A stretch of 36,783 nucleotides of DNA from the NCBI GenBank assembly GCA_964407665.1, contig CAYOWK010000040.1, positions 1 to 36,783 of the forward strand, given 5' to 3'. Shown here piece by piece: positions 31,830 through 36,783 of this stretch; the stretch's first letter is position 1; the number at the start of each line of letters is the position of its first letter. This stretch comes from CAYOWK01 sp964407665 (GTDB lineage: Bacteria; Pseudomonadota; Alphaproteobacteria; Caulobacterales; Hyphomonadaceae). A model generated the notes under the pieces. The model saw only the letters and a list, made by a program, of their open reading frames with translations, did not search any database and was not told the DNA's origin. The position numbers and the translations under genes are program-made.

Positions 31830-32966
31830 TCACTCGCCCTCCGGACCGAACAGGGACAGCTGCGTGTTCGGCCGTTCATCGACGGGCGGGCGGAACAGGT
31901 CCGTGCGAAGCGGATCGCGCCGGGACGTCAGTCCCAGCCGTTTCGTGGCCGCCTTGAACCGCTTGGCGATCAATTCTGCGTAGGGCCCTTCGCCGCGCTG
32001 GCGCACGCCGAAATCCGACCGGTAGTCGCGTCCGCCATGCATGGCGCGGACATGGTCCATCACCCGCTTTGCCCGGTCGGGATAGTGAACCTGCAGCCAC
32101 TCCTGGAACAGGCCGGCGATCTCCAGCGGCAGGCGCAGCATCACCCAGGCGGCTGATGTCGCGCCCGCCTCTGCGCCCGCCTCCAGCAGGGCTTCCAGTT
32201 CGGCGTCATTCAGCGCCGGGATCATCGGGGCGGGAATGACCGTCACCGGCACGCCGCTGGAGGCGAGGGCGCGGATGGCCTCGACCCTGCGCGCTGGCGT
32301 AGACGCGCGCGGCTCCATTGTTCGCGCGAGCTTTCGGTCCAGCGTGGTCAGCGAGATGGCGACCCGCACGAGGCCCTTCTCCGCCATCGGCGCCAGCAGG
32401 TCGAGGTCGCGCAGGATCAGCGCCGACTTGGTGATCAGCATCACCGGGTGGTTCGTTTCGCTGAGCACCTCAAGGATCGTGCGGGCGATCTTCAGCTCGC
32501 GTTCGATGGGCTGGTAGATGTCGGTGTCGCCCGCGAACTGGATCGGCGCGGGCTTGTAGGTCTTCTTGGCCAGCTCGCGCCGCAGGACCGCGGCGGCGTT
32601 CGGCTTGATGAAGATCTTCGTCTCGAAATCGAGGCCCGCCGACAGGCCGCGAAAGGCGTGGTTGGGCCGCGCAAAGCAGTAGATGCAGCCATGCTCGCAG
32701 CCCTTGTACGGGTTGATCGTGCGGTCGAAGTGGAGGTCGGGCGAGGTGTTGAAGGTGATCACGGATTTCGGCCGCTCGACGATGGTCTCGGTCCGGATCG
32801 TCGAAAGGGGCTCGTCGCTCTCCCAGCCATCGTCAAAGACCTGGGCGTACTGCCGCTCGAACCGCCCGGTCGCGTTCGACACCGCGCCGCGACCCCGGGC
32901 GGCGAGCCGGAGCTCGCCCCAGTCGGCGTCCACCGATCGCGTCTTCCAGTCCGGATCCTGCGGCAT
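31830..32966 (-). CDS. PA0069-family radical SAM protein
   Basis: The 378-residue protein has the radical SAM cluster motif C90-EHG-C94-IY-C97 within TINPYKGCEHGCIYCFARPNH. Further features are AGDTDIYQPIERELKIAR, ISLTTLDRKLARTMEPRAS and VTVIPAPMIPALND, the pattern of the PA0069 group, which is related to spore photoproduct lyase-like proteins. The N-terminus has RGRGAVSNATGRF, typical of this group. It should use a 4Fe-4S cluster and SAM; the substrate is unknown and a DNA-repair role is suspected. The start MPQDPDW has GGGAGG just upstream. A LexA-type box lies 36 bases before the start. Confidence 0.92.
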   Translation of the reverse strand: MPQDPDWKTRSVDADWGELRLAARGRGAVSNATGRFERQYAQVFDDGWESDEPLSTIRTETIVERPKSVITFNTSPDLHFDRTINPYKGCEHGCIYCFARPNHAFRGLSAGLDFETKIFIKPNAAAVLRRELAKKTYKPAPIQFAGDTDIYQPIERELKIARTILEVLSETNHPVMLITKSALILRDLDLLAPMAEKGLVRVAISLTTLDRKLARTMEPRASTPARRVEAIRALASSGVPVTVIPAPMIPALNDAELEALLEAGAEAGATSAAWVMLRLPLEIAGLFQEWLQVHYPDRAKRVMDHVRAMHGGRDYRSDFGVRQRGEGPYAELIAKRFKAATKRLGLTSRRDPLRTDLFRPPVDERPNTQLSLFGPEGE

Positions 32967-33002
32967 GGCCCCTCCCGTTGAAGAGACATACCCGCAGGAG
33001 AA

Positions 33003-33017
33003 GAACAAATAAAGAAC
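33003..33017 (-). promoter_or_regulatory. LexA (SOS) box upstream of the radical SAM gene
   Basis: On the coding strand the sequence is GTTCTTTATTTGTTC, an exact GTTC-N7-GTTC, the LexA box of alphaproteobacteria. It lies 36 bases upstream of the radical SAM start codon, where a repressor would cover the promoter. This supports DNA-damage induction of that gene. Confidence 0.75.
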
Positions 33018-33240
33018 AAAACCGAATCGGATGCTGTTTTGCTGGGGAAAACCTCGCCCTGTGCAGTGCTCGGTTTCTGGGCGCCCTTCAGGTCCCATGC
33101 ACTCGCGAAGCAAATTCTTAAGGCTCGGGTCACCAGGATCGCTAGGCTTGAGGTATCGGGAATCACGCCCGCTGAACCGGGTCCTGATTGCCGTTCACAG
33201 GCGGCCGCGCGTCGGCTGCTGCAGCGGGAAGGGGCCGGGT

Positions 33241-33618
33241 ATGACCAGCGAATTCTCTTGGTGGCGTGGCGCTTCGGGTGCGTGGTGGCTGCACACGCCT
33301 ATGCCGGTCAGCGCCGGTTTCCACATCGAACGTCCGGCCACCTTCGTCCTCTCCCGCCCGGGCGAGAACGGAGCGCACACCGCCATCTTCGCTGGCGCCG
33401 TAGACAGCCTTGCCGACGGCATGGTCCGGCTGCACCGCCACAGCGTCCTCGATGAAGCATGGGGTCTGGGCGCCGAATGGATCCACGTCCACCTTGTCAG
33501 CTGGACCAGCGAACAGCGCCGACACGTGGTCGACGACATCATCCGCTGGCACCACCCGGCCCTCAATCTGCGCCCGCTGGCGGCAGACCGCCTCTGGCAG
33601 GAACGCAGGGCGGATTAG
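33241..33618 (+). CDS. Degenerate GIY-YIG-like domain protein
   Basis: The 125-residue protein has no obvious annotation, but its order of motifs resembles a GIY-YIG fold. ATFVLSRPGENGAHTAIFAGAVDSLADGM (33-61) matches the layout of YVFxR...LYIGQTxSLxxR. H66 and EAWGLGAEWIHVHLVS (72-87) match the AxxxGAxxIHVHLV strand, and SEQRRHVVDDIIRWHHPALN (90-109) matches the xxRxxxExxLIxxxxPxLN end. Key catalytic positions seem changed: no YIG tyrosine, no Arg after it, and Asp where Glu is expected. It may therefore bind nucleic acid without cutting it, or not be a nuclease at all. The start at 33241 has GGAAGGGG about 8 bases upstream. It overlaps the end of the SDR gene by 4 bases. Confidence 0.5.
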   Translation: MTSEFSWWRGASGAWWLHTPMPVSAGFHIERPATFVLSRPGENGAHTAIFAGAVDSLADGMVRLHRHSVLDEAWGLGAEWIHVHLVSWTSEQRRHVVDDIIRWHHPALNLRPLAADRLWQERRAD

Positions 33619-34436
33619 GGGCGCGTCGAGCGACTGGTTTCATGCTGCAGGTATCGCGGCGCGACGACGCCGGAGACCGACGCTCCCATGAACGCGTTAC
33701 GCGCAGCCTCCAATGTCTCCCATATCCTCAGGTCGCCTACCGATGGCGTCGTGACGGCCTCACCGTGGTCGAGCCCGGCGAGAGCCGCGTCCACCAGGTC
33801 CTCTGCTGTCAGGAACGCGTTATCCGGGAAAACCGTGTCGCTCAGGCCCTGCGATGAAAAGAACTCCGTGCGGATCGGTCCCGGCATTACGACCTGCATC
33901 CGAATGCCAGTGCCGGCATACTCCATCTGCAGGGAACGGGTGAAGTTCAGAACGTATGCCTTGGAGCCGCTGTAAACGGCGCCGTTCGGAGATGGCGCAT
34001 ACGCCATCACCGACGCGATATTCACAAGTGTGCCGGCGCCTTGCTTCCGGAAGCTGGCAAGCGCCGCATGAGACAGCCGCGTTAGGGCCACCACGTTCAG
34101 CCGGATCGTTCGTTCAAGCTGGGCAGGTGTCGCCGCAGCTACGGGGCCGAGGCCGCCTGCGCCAGCGTTGTTGACCAGCATGGATATCGGCTCCACGGCC
34201 ATGCGCGCTTCGAGAGCTTCGGTCTGGGCGGCGCTCTCAAGGTCGACCGGCAGCACTTGAACGTCTGTGCCGTAGCTGGCGCGCAGACGTGTCGCGAGCG
34301 CCTCGAGGCGGTCCGCGCGCCGGGCGACCAGCAGGAGCGGGAGGCCGCGGGCTGCGAGACGGTCAGCGTAGACCGCTCCGATCCCCGAGGAGGCTCCAGT
34401 TACGATGGCGCGGAACGGGTGGGCAATGGCTGACAT
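33615..34436 (-). CDS. Short-chain dehydrogenase/reductase
   Basis: The 273-residue classical SDR has cofactor motif TGASSGIG (13-20) with ARRADRL after strand 2, which suits NADP(H). It also has NNAG (about 89-92), a catalytic Ser in NIASV, and YSGSK (Tyr and Lys). PGPIRTEF follows the active site. The overall pattern matches the DltE/YqjQ-like group. The substrate is unknown. It starts 23 bases after the tautomerase stop, so both are probably in one operon. Confidence 0.92.
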   Translation of the reverse strand: MSAIAHPFRAIVTGASSGIGAVYADRLAARGLPLLLVARRADRLEALATRLRASYGTDVQVLPVDLESAAQTEALEARMAVEPISMLVNNAGAGGLGPVAAATPAQLERTIRLNVVALTRLSHAALASFRKQGAGTLVNIASVMAYAPSPNGAVYSGSKAYVLNFTRSLQMEYAGTGIRMQVVMPGPIRTEFFSSQGLSDTVFPDNAFLTAEDLVDAALAGLDHGEAVTTPSVGDLRIWETLEAARNAFMGASVSGVVAPRYLQHETSRSTRP

Positions 34437-34459
34437 CGTCGACTATCCCTGGCTGCGGA

Positions 34460-34888
34460 TCAGGCGTGGGTACGTTCGGAGGCGCGGTTTTCTTCCATCC
34501 ACCGTTTCTCGTCTTCGGTTCCCTCGCGGGGCGGGAAGTAGCCTTGGATCGTCCAGAGATCGAACGGTGTTTCGTCGATATGAAGCTCCCAGTCGAAGGA
34601 CCGGCTGGCGATCCATGGCTCCAGCAGCTTGTTGATGCGCCTGAAAAAGCCGGTCCGCACTTCGTCAGAGTTAAACGTGCGCGCGATGTGATCGACCGAG
34701 ATCCGCACGAAGCCTGGGTGCGGTTCGCCTCCAATGTAGATCGAATCCTCGGCGACCTCCTGAAAGACCACGCCGACGTAGAATTTCGGCATCACGCGAC
34801 CGTAGAGGCCGGTCAGCGCCTGCGCGATGCCTCTTTTGTCTTCGGGCGTGTAGGCGCCAACCGGGTGATAGATTTTCCAGAGCGGCAT
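34460..34888 (-). CDS. Tautomerase-superfamily protein (Tautomerase_3-like)
   Basis: The 142-residue protein begins MPLWKIYHPVGAYTPEDKRGIAQALTGLY, then MPKFYVGVVFQEV, IYIGGEPHPGFVRISVDHIARTF and FDWELHIDETPFDLWTIQGYFPP. This is the pattern of the larger tautomerase-fold proteins related to cis-3-chloroacrylic acid dehalogenase and putative oxalocrotonate tautomerases. Family members use the N-terminal proline left after removal of Met as catalytic base, so the start must be the MPLW ATG at 34888 and not the in-frame ATG at 34930. GAGGG lies 4 bases upstream. It heads the operon with the SDR gene. Confidence 0.82.
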   Translation of the reverse strand: MPLWKIYHPVGAYTPEDKRGIAQALTGLYGRVMPKFYVGVVFQEVAEDSIYIGGEPHPGFVRISVDHIARTFNSDEVRTGFFRRINKLLEPWIASRSFDWELHIDETPFDLWTIQGYFPPREGTEDEKRWMEENRASERTHA

Positions 34889-34918
34889 GGGTCCCTCAGC
34901 GTTGTGTCGAGCGAACCA

Positions 34919-34931
34919 TATGATGATCATA
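34919..34931. promoter_or_regulatory. Palindrome before the tautomerase gene
   Basis: TATGAT-G-ATCATA is a perfect 6-bp inverted repeat about 30 bases upstream of the tautomerase start codon, in A/T-rich DNA that contains -10-like TATATT. It probably is an operator or core promoter part. Confidence 0.45.
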
Positions 34932-34964
34932 ATATAAAAAAGTCAGCCGCTTTCGCCTCGGCTG
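34931..34964 (-). terminator. Rho-independent terminator after the uracil-DNA glycosylase
   Basis: On the minus strand CAGCCG (34964-34959) pairs with CGGCTG (34949-34944) across a 9-base loop containing GCGAAAG, and is followed by ACTTTTTTATATT. It lies 40 bases after the glycosylase stop codon and separates that gene from the tautomerase operon. Confidence 0.8.
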
Positions 34965-34967
34965 TAT

Positions 34968-34984
34968 GTTTAGCCCGGCTAAAC
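34968..34984. promoter_or_regulatory. 17-bp palindrome GTTTAGC-CCG-GCTAAAC
   Basis: The arms are perfect over 7 bp with a 3-base centre. It lies 20 bases after the glycosylase stop and about 80 before the tautomerase start. It could bind a regulator of the tautomerase and SDR operon or be a second hairpin of the terminator region; no T-run follows directly. Confidence 0.45.
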
Positions 34985-35004
34985 GATCGTGATCCGGTTT
35001 GAAA

Positions 35005-35865
35005 TCAGAGCGCCCCGCTGCGCTTCACGCCCAGCTCGTCGCACAGCGCGGCGATGGCCAGCATGTCGGCCCAGGCCTTGGCCTTGTCCTGCGGGCGGCG
35101 CAGCAGATAGCTGGGGTGCAGCATCGGGATGCAGGGCACCGGGGGCAGGCTCTCGCGGGCCAGCGTGAAGCGTTTCCCGCGGATCTTCATGATGCCGTCT
35201 TCCGTGCCCAGCAGGGCCTGGGCGGCGAATCGCCCGGCGGTCAGGATCAGGCGCGGCTTCACCAGCTCGATCTGGCGGGTCAGGAACGGCGCGCAGATCT
35301 CGATCTCTTCGGGTTCCGGGTTCCGGTTCTTGGGCGGGCGCCAGAAGATCAGGTTGGTGATGTAGAGGTTGGTCTGCCGCGACACGCCGATGGCCGCCAG
35401 CATCCGGTCCTGCAGCTTTCCCGAGCGCCCCACAAAGGGCAGGCCCTGCAGGTCCTCTTCTTCCCCCGGCGCCTCCCCGATCAGCATCACCGGACCCGCC
35501 GGCACGCCGTCATAGACCACGGTCGTCCGGGCCGCCTCATGCAGCGGACAGCCCTTGAAAGCCTCGATAACCCCCTTGAGCGCAGCGACACTCGTCGCCC
35601 CCGCGGCCAGGTCCCGGGCCTGGGCGGAGGGGTTTTTCTGCAGCACCCGGGGCGCCGGGCGGGGCCGGGCCCGCGCCGCTTCCTGCTCCACGGGCAGGGG
35701 ATTGGATCTCGCCGGAGCCGCCTGGGCTTGCGCCGGATTCGCCTGCAGCAGCGACATCAGCGCCCGGGCTTCATCGGCTTCCAGCGTGCCCGCATCGGCC
35801 CAGAAGCCGATCAGGGCGCGCAGGGCCGGGCCGTCCGGGGCCAGATTGTCGGGCGAATGCGTCAT
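35005..35865 (-). CDS. Uracil-DNA glycosylase, family 4 type
   Basis: The 286-residue protein has a variable, Ala/Pro-rich N-terminal part (about 1-95) and a glycosylase domain with GEAPGEEEDLQGLPFVGRSGKLQDRML, then ITNLIFWRPPKNRNPEPEEIEICAPFL and HPSYLLRRPQDKAKAW. These match the uracil-binding, water-activating and DNA-intercalating motifs of family 4 enzymes. The [4Fe-4S] cysteines are only partly visible: CPLH lacks the second Cys of the usual CxxC, and ICAPF has one. The enzyme removes uracil from DNA. The start MTHSPDN at 35865 is chosen; the open frame continues upstream through the divergent gene. It is head-to-head with ETF-ubiquinone oxidoreductase. Confidence 0.9.
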   Translation of the reverse strand: MTHSPDNLAPDGPALRALIGFWADAGTLEADEARALMSLLQANPAQAQAAPARSNPLPVEQEAARARPRPAPRVLQKNPSAQARDLAAGATSVAALKGVIEAFKGCPLHEAARTTVVYDGVPAGPVMLIGEAPGEEEDLQGLPFVGRSGKLQDRMLAAIGVSRQTNLYITNLIFWRPPKNRNPEPEEIEICAPFLTRQIELVKPRLILTAGRFAAQALLGTEDGIMKIRGKRFTLARESLPPVPCIPMLHPSYLLRRPQDKAKAWADMLAIAALCDELGVKRSGAL

Positions 35866-35968
35866 CCTGCCTTTCAGATCAACTTGTTGCAAACGCCTGC
35901 CGTGCGTTAAGTAGCGCCCTGACAGACACAATTCACCCCGCGGGGGCCGCGGGCTTCTGGAGAGCATG

Positions 35969-36783
35969 ATGGCATCGGACGCGGTTGAACGGGAGTCCAT
36001 GGATTTCGACGTGGTGATTGTCGGCGCAGGTCCGGCAGGCCTGTCGGCCGCCATCCGGATCAAGCAGCTGGCCGCCGCCTCCGGGCAGGACGTCTCGGTC
36101 GTGGTGCTGGAAAAGGGCTCCGAAGTCGGCGCGCACATCCTCTCCGGCGCGGTGATCGACCCCAAGGCGATCAACGAGCTGTTCCCCGACTGGAAAGAGC
36201 TGGGCTGCCCGCTCGAAACCCCGGTTACGGAAGACAAGTTTCTGGTTCTCGGCCCAGAAGGCTCGATCTCGGTTCCCGTCTTCCCGATGCCGCCGGCCCT
36301 CAAGAACCACGGCATGTACATCGCCTCGCTGGGCAATGTCTGCCGCTGGCTGGCGCAGCAGGCCGAGGCCCTCGGCGTCGAGATCTACCCCGGCTTCTCC
36401 TGCTCGGACCTCACCTACCGCGAGGACGGCTCGGTCAAGGGCGTGATCGCCGGCGTAATGGGCATCGAGAAAACCGGCGAGCCCGGCCCGGACTACCAGC
36501 CCGGCATGGAGCTGAACGGCAAGTACGTGCTGATCGGCGAGGGCGTGCGCGGTTCGCTCGCCAAGCGCCTGATCCGCGAATTCAAGCTCGACGCCGGCAA
36601 GGAGCCGCAGAAGTTCGGCATCGGTATCAAGGAGCTCTGGCAGGTGCCCCCGGCCCAGCACAAGCCGGGCTATGTGCAGCACTCCTTCGGCTGGCCGCTG
36701 TCCAACGACACCGGCGGCGGCTCCTTCCTCTATCACTTCGGCGACAACTACGTGGCCATCGGCTTCGTGGTGCACCTCAACTA
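35969..36783 (+). CDS. Electron transfer flavoprotein-ubiquinone oxidoreductase, 3' part missing
   Basis: The frame is open to the right edge and encodes about 271 residues. They include FDVVIVGAGPAGLSAAIRIKQL (FAD dinucleotide-binding motif), LEKGSEVGAHILSGAVID, NHGMYIASLGNVCRWLAQQAEALGVEIYPGF, IGEGVRGSLAKRLI, ELWQV and VQHSFGWPL, all characteristic of ETF-QO (family about 550 residues). The enzyme takes electrons from reduced ETF and gives them to ubiquinone at the inner membrane. The FeS and quinone-binding C-terminal part is beyond the edge. Two adjacent ATGs exist; the second (35969) has GGAG 6 bases upstream. A further in-frame ATG follows at about 35999. With etfB and mcd it completes an electron route in this window. 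Confidence 0.95.
   Translation, partial: MASDAVERESMDFDVVIVGAGPAGLSAAIRIKQLAAASGQDVSVVVLEKGSEVGAHILSGAVIDPKAINELFPDWKELGCPLETPVTEDKFLVLGPEGSISVPVFPMPPALKNHGMYIASLGNVCRWLAQQAEALGVEIYPGFSCSDLTYREDGSVKGVIAGVMGIEKTGEPGPDYQPGMELNGKYVLIGEGVRGSLAKRLIREFKLDAGKEPQKFGIGIKELWQVPPAQHKPGYVQHSFGWPLSNDTGGGSFLYHFGDNYVAIGFVVHLN

Noticed and set aside
33019..33164. Two GAATC sites as CcrM-controlled promoter elements
   Set aside because: GANTC turns up by chance every few hundred bases. Without a consistent position relative to a start, regulation is not supported here.

Overview
The window is GC-rich, densely coded DNA from an alphaproteobacterium, most likely Caulobacterales or Hyphomonadaceae. Lineage signs are: a CcrM-type GANTC adenine methyltransferase whose leader carries two GANTC sites and a CtrA-like TTAA pair; a HIG1-domain protein, PduO-type corrinoid adenosyltransferase and EtfB lying close together; a methylsuccinyl-CoA dehydrogenase; and one LexA box of the alphaproteobacterial GTTC-N7-GTTC type. 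No rRNA, tRNA, CRISPR, integrase or transposase was seen. The content looks chromosomal.

Layout. 1-6.1 kb: etfB (cut by the left edge), a TerB-domain protein, an S9 peptidase lipoprotein, a beta-lactamase-fold serine hydrolase, the adenosyltransferase, a small unknown gene and the HIG1 protein. 6.1-8.2 kb: divergent MscS channel and YihY/BrkB membrane protein. 8.3-10.1 kb: a tight three-gene operon of a secreted methyltransferase-like lipoprotein, a DUF6438-like lipoprotein and an unknown. 10.4-15.9 kb: a secreted protein of unknown family (paralogue 1), an M14 carboxypeptidase-like enzyme, an SGNH esterase and an ABM monooxygenase. 16-20.4 kb: two AbgT transporters around an M20 amidohydrolase. 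20.7-22.6 kb: a DHCW cupin, an acetolactate-decarboxylase-like lipoprotein and an unknown lipoprotein. 22.6-26.3 kb: mcd, paralogue 2 and a cytochrome P460-like lipoprotein. 26.4-30 kb: a nitronate monooxygenase, a frameshifted HxlR regulator and a chemoreceptor. 30.3-33 kb: ccrM, a 41-residue membrane protein and a PA0069-type radical SAM protein behind a LexA box. 33.2-36.8 kb: a degenerate GIY-YIG-like protein, an SDR and tautomerase operon, a family-4 uracil-DNA glycosylase and ETF-ubiquinone oxidoreductase (cut by the right edge).

How genes fit together. Mcd passes electrons to ETF (EtfB) and then to ETF-QO. The ethylmalonyl-CoA pathway that uses Mcd also needs adenosylcobalamin, which the adenosyltransferase makes, so four scattered genes point to one route of C2 assimilation. 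The secreted S9, M14 and serine hydrolases with AbgT/M20 fit a peptide-scavenging heterotroph. Two compound nested palindromes sit between convergent gene pairs.

I did not find an obviously new multi-gene system. The best leads are the exported methyltransferase operon, the exported acetolactate-decarboxylase-like lipoprotein, the degenerate GIY-YIG-like protein, the paralogous secreted family, the ccrM divergent control region and the broken HxlR gene.
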